A stretch of DNA of 36,139 bases from Bradyrhizobium manausense. Lineage in GTDB: Bacteria; Pseudomonadota; Alphaproteobacteria; Rhizobiales; Xanthobacteraceae. The stretch is from positions 86,364 through 122,502 of the forward strand of contig NZ_LJYG01000099.1 in assembly GCF_001440035.1 (NCBI RefSeq). The letters are read 5' to 3'. Shown piece by piece: positions 8,066 through 15,991 of this stretch (position 1 is its first letter; every line of letters starts with the position of its first letter). Position numbers and translations under genes: made by a program. The notes under the pieces were generated by a model. That model saw only the letters and a program-made list of their open reading frames with translations. It ran no database searches and had not been told where the DNA came from.

Positions 8066-9031
8066 TCACACACCCATGCGCTGGAACTGGCCCTGCGGGC
8101 GGAAGCGCCAGAGATATTGCGGGGCGATCGCTTCCAGCGAATCGGGGGTGATGCCGAGCCCTTCCAGCGTCAGGCCGGCGGCCTTCGCCGCGTCCGACAC
8201 GACATTGTCGCGCTCGAGCAGCGTGACCTGGTCCGGCGTCAGCTTGAAGGTACCCGGGGCGAATTGCAGGAGGGCGGCCTTGAGGCGGGCGAGGCCGAAC
8301 GACAGCGGCACCAGGGTGCGTTCGCGGTCGGTGATCGCGAGGATGGTCTCGATGATCTCGCGCATGGTCAGCACCTCAGGCCCGCCCAGCTCGTATGTCG
8401 CGCCCGCCTTGGCCTTGCCGTCGACGGCATCCGCGATCGCGGTGGCGACATCGCCGACATAGACCGGCTGCATCCGCGTGCTCCCGCCGATCAGCGGCAG
8501 CACCGGCGACAGCCGCGCCAGGGCCGCGAAGCGGTTGGTGAACTGGTCCTCGGGGCCGAACATCACTGAGGGGCGGAAGATCGTGGCCGACGGCACCGCC
8601 GCGCTCACCGCGGCCTCGCCGGCGGCCTTGGCCTTGGCATAGCCCGAGGGCGAATCAGCATCGGCGCCGATCGCGGAGACATGGATCAGGTCGGCACCCG
8701 CCGCGGCCGCCGCCTTGGCGACGGTCTCGGCGCCCTTGGCCTGGACGGCGTCGAAGGTCTGGGCGCCGCCCTCGGTGAGGATGCCGACCAGGTTGATCAC
8801 GACATGCGAATCACGCACCGCCGCCTCGACCGATCCAGGGTAGCGCAGGTTCGCCTGGATGGTGTGGACCTGGCCGACCTTGCCCGAGGGCTGCAGGTAT
8901 CCGGCCAGTTCCGGCCGCCGCACCGCGACCCGGATCCGGTAATCCCGCCGGCACAGCGCCCGAACCACATTCCGGCCCAAAAACCCCGATCCGCCGAAAA
9001 CCGTGACGAGAGTTTCCAGATTCGATGCCAT
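8066..9031 (-). CDS. NDUFA9-like NAD(P)-binding protein (complex I assembly/accessory family)
   Basis: A 321-residue atypical extended SDR. The nucleotide-binding loop VFGGSGFLGRNVVRALCRR (residues 10-28) is at the N terminus, followed by VRRPEL, LVGILTEGG, HVSAIGADADSPSGYAKAKAAGE (catalytic-like Tyr/Lys) and FRPSVMFGPEDQFTNRF. This pattern matches the 'complex I NDUFA9 subunit family' of alphaproteobacteria, homologous to the mitochondrial 39-kDa subunit. It may help complex I assembly or act on quinone/NADPH; no bacterial function is firmly known to me. The ATG at 9031 has an AGGAATGGA Shine-Dalgarno region upstream. It is a single gene, convergent with dprE2 and divergent from tRNA-Leu. 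Confidence 0.88.
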   Translation of the reverse strand: MASNLETLVTVFGGSGFLGRNVVRALCRRDYRIRVAVRRPELAGYLQPSGKVGQVHTIQANLRYPGSVEAAVRDSHVVINLVGILTEGGAQTFDAVQAKGAETVAKAAAAAGADLIHVSAIGADADSPSGYAKAKAAGEAAVSAAVPSATIFRPSVMFGPEDQFTNRFAALARLSPVLPLIGGSTRMQPVYVGDVATAIADAVDGKAKAGATYELGGPEVLTMREIIETILAITDRERTLVPLSFGLARLKAALLQFAPGTFKLTPDQVTLLERDNVVSDAAKAAGLTLEGLGITPDSLEAIAPQYLWRFRPQGQFQRMGV

Positions 9032-9172
9032 GGAGGTCCATTCCTGCAGGAAGAGTGCGCGATATCAGGCTTCTACCGGGGCGGTGTGCGATGCGCAATC
9101 GGCATCCAGAACCATGAATTGACAACGGCGTCACCGAACCGTAGTAACCGCCTCCGTGCCCCGAAACGGCAT

Positions 9173-9259
<87 letters not shown>

Positions 9260-9288
9260 TCGTCTTATCGAGACAATGACCGCGCTCG

Positions 9289-9315
9289 AAGCCCTTGAGA
9301 ACTGAGGGCTTTCTT
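9289..9315 (+). terminator. Terminator downstream of tRNA-Leu
   Basis: AAGCCCT (9289-9295) and AGGGCTT (9305-9311) form a 7-base-pair stem with a 9-base loop, followed by TCTTG. It lies 30 bases after the tRNA 3' end and fits a tRNA transcript terminator. Confidence 0.65.
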
Positions 9316-9447
9316 GTCGCACTGCTCCAGCAACAAGCTCCTGCTCCATCTGCTGCGTGATCCTACTCACGGTCGGAACGACCGGCTCTGAGGCAAGGTG
9401 CGGCATCAACCCGATGGGCGGGATGACTTTCGGATGGAGAGAAGACC

Positions 9448-9672
9448 ATGTGCGCAATGTCAAACATCGATGAACTGTCCCTCGACCGTCTCGATGACGT
9501 TGCGGGAGGATCAGGTAATTTCGGCACATCGGGACATACCGGATCTATCGCCTGGGGAACGAAAAGCAACGGCGGTATGGCTGTTACGTGGCCGGGCAGC
9601 CTTGGCGGTGTGAACGGGGTTTGGCCGGTTTCCTCGGACGGCGGTGTGCAGTGGCACGGCAAGCCCCAGTGA
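9448..9672 (+). CDS. Small double-glycine-leader peptide precursor 1
   Basis: A 74-residue predicted peptide with leader MCAMSNIDELSLDRLDDVAGG (split here as MCAMSNIDEL and SLDRLDDVAGG). The ELSxxxLDxVaGG pattern is the classic GG-type leader cut by C39 peptidase-ABC transporters during export of class II bacteriocins and related peptides. The predicted mature part (residues 22-74) is Gly/Ser-rich with four Trp, no Cys, and is weakly cationic. It begins SGNFGTSGHTG and ends VQWHGKPQ. GGAGAGAAG lies just upstream of the ATG. A second GG-leader gene follows 18 bases after the stop. No transporter or immunity gene is nearby. I do not recognise the mature sequence. It could instead be a non-bacteriocin secreted peptide. 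Confidence 0.72.
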   Translation: MCAMSNIDELSLDRLDDVAGGSGNFGTSGHTGSIAWGTKSNGGMAVTWPGSLGGVNGVWPVSSDGGVQWHGKPQ

Positions 9673-9690
9673 AGTCGAGGGAGAAGGAAA

Positions 9691-9894
9691 ATGACCCAAC
9701 GATCCTGTCAGGAGCTGACCGACGCCGATCTGACCGTCGTGTCGGGAGGCGTGCTAACGGAAATTTTTCAGCAAGCCGGGCGGCAGATCATGGACAAGGC
9801 CATGCAACCTTCGCTCCTGTGCAATCCGGACACGGCCCTGATGCGGCCGGACGGAACGCTGACGTCAGATAGCCCCGGCTGTCACCGGACCTGA
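9691..9894 (+). CDS. Small double-glycine-leader peptide precursor 2
   Basis: A 67-residue predicted peptide whose N terminus (residues 1-20) reads MTQRSCQELT then DADLTVVSGG. The ELTDADLxxVSGG pattern is again a GG-type leader. The mature part (21-67) is unrelated to the upstream peptide: VLTEIFQQAGRQIMDKAMQ could form an amphipathic helix, then a tail with two Cys (LLCNPDT... and ...SPGCHRT) could close a disulfide. The Shine-Dalgarno AAGGA is 3 bases before the ATG, with GAGGGAG just upstream. It is probably co-transcribed with peptide 1 and ends before an 11-base-pair hairpin. Function is unknown; export by a C39 transporter elsewhere in the genome is inferred. Confidence 0.7.
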   Translation: MTQRSCQELTDADLTVVSGGVLTEIFQQAGRQIMDKAMQPSLLCNPDTALMRPDGTLTSDSPGCHRT

Positions 9895-9934
9895 AATGCG
9901 AGCGCCAGCGATCTACGCGCATGGCCGTCGTTCT

Positions 9935-9971
9935 AAGCGCGATGACGATTCGACCCAATCTCATCGCGCTT
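9935..9971. terminator. Hairpin between the peptide genes and the GlxA-like gene
   Basis: AAGCGCGATGA (9935-9945) is perfectly complementary to TCATCGCGCTT (9961-9971) with a 15-base loop, followed on the plus strand by TAAGGG. It lies between convergent stops at 9894 and 9982 and probably terminates both directions, although the T tracts are short. Confidence 0.55.
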
Positions 9972-9981
9972 TAAGGGTCGG

Positions 9982-10971
9982 CTATCCGATGTCACGCAAT
10001 GTACGCGAGGTCAGACCGTAGAATTTCAGATGGACCCGATTCATCTGCTCGACTGACCCGAAGCCGCACCTGTCCGCAACCGTCTTGAGCGGCAAAGTCG
10101 AGGTCCGAAGATGGTGACGCGCCGTATCGGCACGAAGCCGTTTGACCGTCTCGGCGGGCGGCACACCGATCAACCTACGATATTTGCGCGCGAATGTTCG
10201 CTCGCTCATGCCCGCCTGAGCCGCAAGCCTGGGAACGCTGAGGTCGCGGCGGATATTGCGCAAGATCCAGTGGTGAAGCTCCGCAAAAGCGCCCGCCTTC
10301 TCATGGTCGATGGTTTCGATGAATTCGCTGAATTGCGACTGGCTGCCTGGTCGCTTGACGTAAAGCACCATCCACTTGGCCGTGACTGTGGCCGCTGCTT
10401 CGCCGTGGTCATCGGCGAGGAGCGCGAGGGCGAGGTCAATGCCGGCGCTGACGCCTGCGGAACTCCAGATTTTGCCGTCGCGCACATAGATGGCATCGCG
10501 GTCGACCGTGACATCGCGGAAGTTCCGTTGGAGCTTGTCACAATCGACCCAATGCGTTGTCGCTCGCTTGCCCGCAAGCAACCCGGCCCGGGCGAGCACG
10601 ATTGCACCGTTGCAAACGGAGCAGATCCGTTCCGCCTCGTCTGCGTGGCGCCGCAGCCAGTCGATCAGAACTAGATCCTGCGACGCCGCTTCGACACCCC
10701 TTCCTCCGACCACCATCACCGTCGTTCCCGGCACCAGCGCGGACGGCAACGGCTCCGCATCGATCGCCAGCGACAGGGAGCCCCGTACCCTGTTGGGACC
10801 TGATGACACGACGGAGACCCGGTAATCGATCGGCCGCCCTGTTGCGGCATCCCGCGCATGCTCGCTCGCCGACAGGAACACCTGCATCGGGCCGGCGAGA
10901 TCGAGCACCTGGAAGCGCTCAAAGACCAGAAAGACAATATGCCGAGGGCGTGTCGGGGCCGGTGTGAGCAT
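9982..10971 (-). CDS. GlxA-family AraC-type transcriptional regulator
   Basis: A 329-residue regulator with an N-terminal DJ-1/PfpI-like (amidase-type) domain and a C-terminal AraC helix-turn-helix. The PfpI-like part includes IVFLVFERFQVLDLAGPMQVF, VMVVGGRG and the nucleophile-elbow-like SVCNGAIVLARAGLL. The DNA-binding end has LSVPRLAAQAGMSERTFARKYRR and VADRCGFGSVEQMNRVHLKFYG. GlxA proteins usually sense small metabolites. The ATG at 10971 is chosen because the longer TTG start at 11043 would consume the whole divergent promoter region shared with the NIPSNAP gene. A 14-base palindrome upstream is a candidate operator. The likely target is the divergent NIPSNAP gene, by position only. Confidence 0.9.
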   Translation of the reverse strand: MLTPAPTRPRHIVFLVFERFQVLDLAGPMQVFLSASEHARDAATGRPIDYRVSVVSSGPNRVRGSLSLAIDAEPLPSALVPGTTVMVVGGRGVEAASQDLVLIDWLRRHADEAERICSVCNGAIVLARAGLLAGKRATTHWVDCDKLQRNFRDVTVDRDAIYVRDGKIWSSAGVSAGIDLALALLADDHGEAAATVTAKWMVLYVKRPGSQSQFSEFIETIDHEKAGAFAELHHWILRNIRRDLSVPRLAAQAGMSERTFARKYRRLIGVPPAETVKRLRADTARHHLRTSTLPLKTVADRCGFGSVEQMNRVHLKFYGLTSRTLRDIG

Positions 10972-10992
10972 TGGCAGGAAATACGACAAGTT

Positions 10993-11006
10993 TGGCAAAT
11001 ATGCCA
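10993..11006. promoter_or_regulatory. Palindrome in GlxA/NIPSNAP divergent promoter region
   Basis: TGGCA-AATA-TGCCA is a perfect inverted repeat, 22 bases upstream of the GlxA-like start and 50 bases before the NIPSNAP start. Its position makes it a candidate regulator site, though AraC-type proteins often prefer direct repeats. Confidence 0.4.
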
Positions 11007-11056
11007 GTCGCAACCGGCGTAAGGCGGACGAGGCCGAACCCAAGCGAGGATGAGAG

Positions 11057-11383
11057 ATGATCTACGAATTGCGCACCTACCACGCCCTGCCGGGCCGGAT
11101 GCCGGCGCTGCTGACGCGTTTTGAAACGCGCACACTGAAGATTTGGGAGCGGCTCGGCATTCGCCAGCTTGGCTTTTGGCGGACCACGGTCGGACCGTCA
11201 CACCTTGAGCTGGTCTACATCCTGGTCTGGGACTCGCTCGCGGAGCGGGAGCGTCTTTGGGGTGCCTTCGTAGCGGACCGCGAATGGCAGGAGGTCGCCG
11301 CTGCCTCCGAGGTCGACGGGCCAATTCTCGCGAATATCACGAACTTCTTCATGAGCCCGACAAGCTTCTCAGCCCTGCAATAA
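11057..11383 (+). CDS. NIPSNAP family protein
   Basis: A 108-residue single-domain NIPSNAP protein. It begins MIYELRTYHALPGRMPALLTRF, with the family's typical (I/M)(Y/V)ELRTYxxxPG start, and contains GFWRTTVGPSHLELVYILVWDSLAER, the usual second half with a Tyr/Val-rich strand and 'W.SLAER'. It adopts a dimeric ferredoxin-like fold. Bacterial members are small cytosolic proteins of largely unknown function. The ATG at 11057 is preceded by GAGGATGAGAG. It is divergently arranged with the GlxA-like regulator, which probably controls it. Confidence 0.88.
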   Translation: MIYELRTYHALPGRMPALLTRFETRTLKIWERLGIRQLGFWRTTVGPSHLELVYILVWDSLAERERLWGAFVADREWQEVAAASEVDGPILANITNFFMSPTSFSALQ

Positions 11384-11396
11384 GAAAGGCTCAAGA

Positions 11397-11426
11397 GATG
11401 GAGGCGCCGCTCGTAGCGTCTCCATC
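11397..11426. terminator. Hairpin between NIPSNAP and MFS genes
   Basis: GATGGAG (11397-11403) pairs with CTCCATC (11420-11426), with additional GCG/CGC pairing inside. It lies between two convergent stops. There is no strong T tract, so terminator activity is a guess from position. Confidence 0.4.
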
Positions 11427-11440
11427 GCTGCCAGGAGCCC

Positions 11441-12712
11441 TCACACCATCCGCTTCCCCGCCTTCTCCGCCACCCCCTTCTGCACGAAATACATCGCCAC
11501 CAGCGTGATGATCGTCGTGGTGACGACGACGTAGCCGATCCGCTCGAAATGCAGCAGCGAGCCGTCGGCTTGCTGCGAGATGATCGCGGCCGCGAGCACC
11601 GAGCCGAGGCCGCCGGAAAGCTGCTGCAGCGAGGCGCTGATCGCGCTGAACGCGCCGCGCTGGCTTTGATCGGGGATCGCCGAGATCAGCGCCTGCGACG
11701 GGATCATGCGCGAGAAGATGCCGACGAACAGCAGCACGTTGACGGCGATCGCGGTGACCAGCGAGACGTGGCCGAGATGGGTGTAGATCAGCACCATGGC
11801 GATGGTCATCGCGCAGCCGAACACGAAGGTCGGATATTTGCCGAAGCTGTCGGCCGCGCGGCCGACCAGCGGTCCGGTGACGATGCTGAACAGGCCGGAG
11901 ACCAGATAGATCGTCGGCAGATGCACGATGTCGATGCCGATATTGTTCACGGTGAAGGCGCTGGAATACGGCATCAGCATGTAGCCGCCCGTCGCCAGCA
12001 AGGTCGTGACCGCGAAGGCCAGCGTGTAGCGCGGCTCGCCGACCGTCGCGACCAGATGGTGGAACGGGTTCCGGTCCTGCTTCAGCTTCAGATGCGCAGC
12101 GACCGGCTCCATGGCGAAGGCGATGACGGCGATCGACAGGATCGACAGGCCGACGATCGCAAAGAAGCAGACATGCCAGCTCCAGTGATTGGCCAGGAAC
12201 AGGCCGGCGGGAACGCCGAGCACCTGGCTCGCGGCGAACGCGGTCTGCACGAACCCCATCACGCGGCCGCGCAGATGCAGCGCGAACAAATCGGTGACGA
12301 TGGCGAGCACGATCGAGCCGATCACGCCGCCGAACAGGCCGGTGACGATGCGGCCGAGCAGCAGCACATGATAATTCTGCGCCAGCGCGCACAACAGGGT
12401 TCCGAGCGTGAACCCGGTGTAGAAGAACAGCAGCAGCCGCTTGCGGTCGAAGCGATCGGCAAAGCCGGCGGCCAAAATGCCTGAAAGGCCGGCGCTGAAC
12501 GCGTAGGCCGACACCGCGACGCCGAATTGCCCGGCCGTGATGTTGAGCGAGGGCATCATGATGGCGCCGAGCGGCGACATGATGATGAAGTCGAGAATGA
12601 TCGTGAACTGCGCGAAGGCGAGCAGCGCCACGAGAAGCGATTGGTAGCGCGTAAAGCCGCGCTGGCGTTCCTGCTGATCGTCGATCGGCGCGGCGAGCGT
12701 CTGGTCTGTCAT
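11441..12712 (-). CDS. Major facilitator superfamily transporter
   Basis: A 423-residue membrane protein with about 12 hydrophobic segments. The first helix QSLLVALLAFAQFTIILDFIIMSP carries the D-FIIMSP pattern of drug:proton antiporter-type MFS proteins. The loop 2-3 motif A is AGFADRFDRKRLLLF. Motif C-like GVPAGLFLANHWSWHVCFF follows. This suggests an inner-membrane exporter of the DHA1 type, with substrate unknown. The ATG at 12712 gives a hydrophilic N-terminal tail (MTDQTLAAPIDDQQERQRGF) followed directly by helix 1. It stands alone, convergent with NIPSNAP and divergent from the UbiA-family gene. Confidence 0.9.
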   Translation of the reverse strand: MTDQTLAAPIDDQQERQRGFTRYQSLLVALLAFAQFTIILDFIIMSPLGAIMMPSLNITAGQFGVAVSAYAFSAGLSGILAAGFADRFDRKRLLLFFYTGFTLGTLLCALAQNYHVLLLGRIVTGLFGGVIGSIVLAIVTDLFALHLRGRVMGFVQTAFAASQVLGVPAGLFLANHWSWHVCFFAIVGLSILSIAVIAFAMEPVAAHLKLKQDRNPFHHLVATVGEPRYTLAFAVTTLLATGGYMLMPYSSAFTVNNIGIDIVHLPTIYLVSGLFSIVTGPLVGRAADSFGKYPTFVFGCAMTIAMVLIYTHLGHVSLVTAIAVNVLLFVGIFSRMIPSQALISAIPDQSQRGAFSAISASLQQLSGGLGSVLAAAIISQQADGSLLHFERIGYVVVTTTIITLVAMYFVQKGVAEKAGKRMV

Positions 12713-12970
12713 GGCACCTGATGCGTGTGAGAAACCGGGCTCAGATAGGGTGGGCGCCGCCGATTACCACCGGCTCGGACCTGGGCTTCGGCTGGTATAT
12801 CCAGCCCGCGCCGGATTGTGGGATCCCTGCAACAGCTGGCCTCGGGGTCCCCTTTGCCGGAAGGGTTAAGCCGCCCTTAGCCAATGCCGCCTAGGCTCGC
12901 GGCCGTCCTTTTCCCGCTTCCTGCCAGCCCTTGGGGCCGGCCGTGTCGCGGCAAGTCAGAGCGTTTTCGG

Positions 12971-14296
12971 ATGGAGCAACCCGCCTCGCAGTACGATCCG
13001 AGCGAGGCCGCGCCGCAGGCGAGGCCGGCGCCGGCCCGTACTCTCGTCATCGATCTCGAAGGCGCCCTGCTGCGTTCGGAATTGCTGATGGAGGCGCTGT
13101 TCTCTGCCCCTGCCCGCATGCTGGCGCGTTTCGGCGCCCGCGGACGTCCGGGCATGGCTGTGCTCACGGAGGTTCTGGCACGCGCCAGGATCGACTATGC
13201 CCACCTGCCCTATGATGCCGGGGTGCTGAACCGGGCGCTGGCAGCGCGGGCGCGGGGCGCGAAGATCTTTCTGGTGGCGGAGCGCTTTGCCGACCAGGCG
13301 ACCGGCATCTCGGCGCATCTCGGCTTCGACGGCGTCGTGACCCCGGCCGACCTTGCGGCCGGCGACAATCTGCCGTTCGACCGCGCCTCGATCGAACGCA
13401 TCGACCATGTCAATCGTGATCGCGCCAGTCTTCGCACCTGGGCGAAGGCGCTGCGGCTCTATCAATACGCCAAGAACACGCTGGTGTTCGTGCCCGTTCT
13501 CACCGCGCATCAGGTCAATGTCGCAACGCTCGGCACCACGCTGCTGGCGTTCCTGGCGTTCTCGGCCTGCGCCTCGGGCGCCTATCTGATGAACGATCTG
13601 CTCGACCTCGCCGCCGATCGCCAGCATCCGACCAAGCGCCACCGCGCGCTGGCCGCGGGGGACTTGCCGATCTCGTCGGCGCTGTCGGCGATCCCCGCGC
13701 TGTGGCTGTTCGCCTTCGCTGCCAGCCTCTGCATCTCCCCGACCTTCCTCGGCGTGCTCGTCGCCTATCTCGTCACCACCATCGCCTATTCGCTGGTGCT
13801 CAAGCGCAAGATGCTGGTCGATGTCGTCACGCTCGCCGGCCTCTATTGCCTGCGCATCGTCGCCGGCGCCGTCGCCGCCGGCGTCATGCTGTCGGAATGG
13901 CTGATGGTGTTCTCGCTGTTCGTGTTCACCTCGCTGGCGCTGATCAAGCGTTTCAGCGAGCTCTGCATGCGCCAGGGCGAGGGCCTCGCCGATCCGTCCA
14001 ACCGCGACTACCGCGTCAGCGACCTCCACATCATCGCCGCGATGGCGGCGGCGAGCGCGATGAACGCGGTGACGGTGTTTGCGCTCTACGTCTCGTCCTC
14101 GGCGGTGACACCGCTCTACAGCCGGCCCTGGATGCTGTGGCTGCTCGCGCCGCTGCTGCTCTACTGGTTCGGGCGGGCCCTGATGATCGCGCATCGCCGC
14201 GAGATGCCTGATGACCCCATCATCTACGCCTTCCGCGACGGCGCCAGCCGCACCACCGTGGCGGCGATGGTCTGCATCATGCTGGCGGCGATCTGA
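12971..14296 (+). CDS. UbiA-family prenyltransferase, DPPR-synthase-like, with degenerate HAD module
   Basis: A protein of about 441 residues. The C-terminal part (from about residue 160) is a nine-helix UbiA prenyltransferase with the Asp-rich motif NDLLDLAADRQHPTKRHRALAAG and the second motif KRKMLVDVVTLAGLYCLRIVAGA. This wording is typical of decaprenyl-phosphate phosphoribosyltransferase (Rv3806c type), which moves 5-phosphoribose from PRPP to a polyprenyl phosphate. That would feed the DprE1/DprE2 pair at 5.9-8.0 kb. The N-terminal part resembles the HAD domain often fused to these enzymes, but its first motif is VIDLEGALL instead of DxDGTL and the last HAD motif is missing. The start is uncertain: ATG at 12971 is preferred; ATG at 12884 would add 29 Arg/Pro-rich residues. 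It stands alone. Confidence 0.85.
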   Translation: MEQPASQYDPSEAAPQARPAPARTLVIDLEGALLRSELLMEALFSAPARMLARFGARGRPGMAVLTEVLARARIDYAHLPYDAGVLNRALAARARGAKIFLVAERFADQATGISAHLGFDGVVTPADLAAGDNLPFDRASIERIDHVNRDRASLRTWAKALRLYQYAKNTLVFVPVLTAHQVNVATLGTTLLAFLAFSACASGAYLMNDLLDLAADRQHPTKRHRALAAGDLPISSALSAIPALWLFAFAASLCISPTFLGVLVAYLVTTIAYSLVLKRKMLVDVVTLAGLYCLRIVAGAVAAGVMLSEWLMVFSLFVFTSLALIKRFSELCMRQGEGLADPSNRDYRVSDLHIIAAMAAASAMNAVTVFALYVSSSAVTPLYSRPWMLWLLAPLLLYWFGRALMIAHRREMPDDPIIYAFRDGASRTTVAAMVCIMLAAI

Positions 14297-14399
14297 GCCA
14301 GCCGCGGCTTGCGCCCCCTGTCCCTAATGGCTAAATCGCGGACCATCCGATTAGCCTATGCTGCCGAGCGACCGATTCGATTTGAGGGTTTGAAACGTC

Positions 14400-15014
14400 A
14401 TGACCGTACGCCTGCACCGCGGTGACCTGCCTGACCTCTCCCGCTACACCGGCGCGGTGGCGATCGACACCGAGACCATGGGGCTCAACCCGCACCGCGA
14501 CAGGCTCTGCGTGGTCCAGCTCTCGCCGGGCGACGGCAGCGCCGACGTGGTGCAGATCCCCAAGGGCCACACCGATGCGCCGAATTTGAAGGCGCTGCTG
14601 GCCAATCCCGCCATCACCAAGATCTTTCATTTCGCCCGGTTCGACGTCGCGGTGCTGTACCAGACCTTCGGTGTGATGACCGGGCCGATCTACTGCACCA
14701 AGATCGCCTCCCGCCTGACCCGCACCTATACCGACCGCCACGGCCTCAAGGACCTCGTCCGCGAGGTGCTCAATGTTGACCTCTCCAAGCAGCAGCAGTC
14801 CAGCGATTGGGGTTCCGACAGCCTGAGCGAGCCGCAGCTGGCCTATGCCGCCTCCGACGTGCTGCATCTGCATGCCTTACGCGAGCGGCTGGACGCCATG
14901 CTGGTCCGGGAGGGCCGCACGGCGCTGGCAAAAGCCTGTTTCGACTTCCTGCCGACCCGCGCTTTGCTCGACCTCCAGGGCTGGGAGGAAGAGGACATTT
15001 TTGCGCATTCCTGA
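14400..15014 (+). CDS. rnd: RNase D-like 3'-5' exonuclease
   Basis: A 204-residue DEDDy-family exonuclease. Exo I is IDTETMGL (Asp23, Glu25), Exo II is FHFARFDVAVL (Asp82) and Exo III is YAASDVLHL (Tyr149, Asp153). These four acidic residues bind the two metal ions. Full-length E. coli RNase D has two HRDC domains; this protein lacks them, being only the catalytic domain, as is common in alphaproteobacteria. It probably trims structured RNAs such as tRNA precursors. The ATG at 14400 has GAGGG about 11 bases upstream. A palindromic repeat separates it from lptC. Confidence 0.9.
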   Translation: MTVRLHRGDLPDLSRYTGAVAIDTETMGLNPHRDRLCVVQLSPGDGSADVVQIPKGHTDAPNLKALLANPAITKIFHFARFDVAVLYQTFGVMTGPIYCTKIASRLTRTYTDRHGLKDLVREVLNVDLSKQQQSSDWGSDSLSEPQLAYAASDVLHLHALRERLDAMLVREGRTALAKACFDFLPTRALLDLQGWEEEDIFAHS

Positions 15015-15025
15015 GATCGTTTCGA

Positions 15026-15127
15026 CGTCATTCCGGGGCGGCTCGAAGAGCCGAACCCGGAATCTCGAGATTCTCAGGTGCGCAATTGCGCACCGTAGTT
15101 CGATGTTTCGCATCGCCCCGGAATGAC
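15026..15127. repeat. Rhizobial intergenic palindromic element (family A, second copy)
   Basis: It begins CGTCATTCCGGGGCGG and ends CGCCCCGGAATGAC, sharing the outer arms of the element at 1801-1904, but with a different middle (nested GTGCGCAATTGCGCAC at about 15078-15093). It separates rnd from lptC. Confidence 0.85.
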
Positions 15128-15260
15128 AGCAAGCGGACCAGGGCTGCCGCCTCGTTTCGGACACTTTCGTACCGGTTTGTCGCGGGCTGCATATTCCAGC
15201 GGTCGCGGGTACAATGGCGCGGCCTTGAACCGGACAAGGCGAGCGACACCCGGAGCAGCG

Positions 15261-15986
15261 GTGAATTCGGCCCAGTTTCCCACCTACGATGCTGCGCTTG
15301 CGGCGAAGTTTGCCAGTGCGGCGCGCCACAGCCGTCTGGTGCGGATTCTGCGCATCGCAGTCCCGGTGACGGTGGCTGCGTCCCTGGCTGCAATTGTCCT
15401 GGTCTCGACCTTGCTCAATCCGTTCCAGATCCCCATCAAGCTCGATTCCGGAAACCTCGTGGTCACGGGCACCAAGATCACGATGGAATCGCCGCACCTC
15501 TCAGGCTTCACGCCGGACCAGCGGCCCTACGAGCTGTGGGCCAAGACGGCGACGCAGGACATCACCGACCCCGATCATGTCGACCTCAACGATCTGCGCG
15601 CGAAAGTATTGATGGAGGACCAGTCGACCGTGTTCCTCGATGCCCGCACCGGCCGCTTCGACAACAAGCAGCAGCAGCTCGATTTGCACAAGGACGTCTT
15701 CGTGCGCACCTCGACCGGCTACGAGGCGCGGCTGAATTCGGCCTTCGTCGACATGAACAAGGGCACGGTCTCCTCGGACGAACATGTCGACGTCAAATTG
15801 ACCAACGGCACGCTGACCGCCGACAAGCTGCGCATCACCGAGGGCGGCGATGTCATCCGTTTCGAAGGCAATGTGGTGATGCATCTGGACAAGATCAGCA
15901 CGGATGATGCAGCTCCCGCGCCGGTTGCGCAGCCCGTGCCGCCGCCGGCGAAGAAGAACAAGTCTGCGAATTCGAATTCAAAGTGA
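15261..15986 (+). CDS. lptC: LPS export ABC transporter periplasmic protein LptC
   Basis: A 241-residue membrane-anchored bitopic protein that passes LPS from LptBFG to LptA. After a short cytoplasmic tail (VNSAQFPTYDAALAAKFASAAR) comes a single transmembrane helix (IAVPVTVAASLAAIVLVSTLL) and a periplasmic beta-jellyroll with repeats such as GNLVVTGTKITMESPHLSGF and TADKLRITEGGDVIRFEGNV. The GTG at 15261 has GGAG 5 bases upstream and fits the family; an ATG at 15123 lies in the neighbouring repeat. The C terminus is Pro/Lys-rich. It overlaps or abuts lptA and starts the lptC-lptA-lptB series. Confidence 0.9.
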   Translation: MNSAQFPTYDAALAAKFASAARHSRLVRILRIAVPVTVAASLAAIVLVSTLLNPFQIPIKLDSGNLVVTGTKITMESPHLSGFTPDQRPYELWAKTATQDITDPDHVDLNDLRAKVLMEDQSTVFLDARTGRFDNKQQQLDLHKDVFVRTSTGYEARLNSAFVDMNKGTVSSDEHVDVKLTNGTLTADKLRITEGGDVIRFEGNVVMHLDKISTDDAAPAPVAQPVPPPAKKNKSANSNSK

Positions 15987-15991
15987 TTTTC

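Noticed and set aside
12956..14194. A 412-codon minus-strand open frame opposite the UbiA-like gene
   Set aside because: Arg/Gln/Glu/His-rich composition and no domain; the plus strand encodes a clear membrane enzyme.
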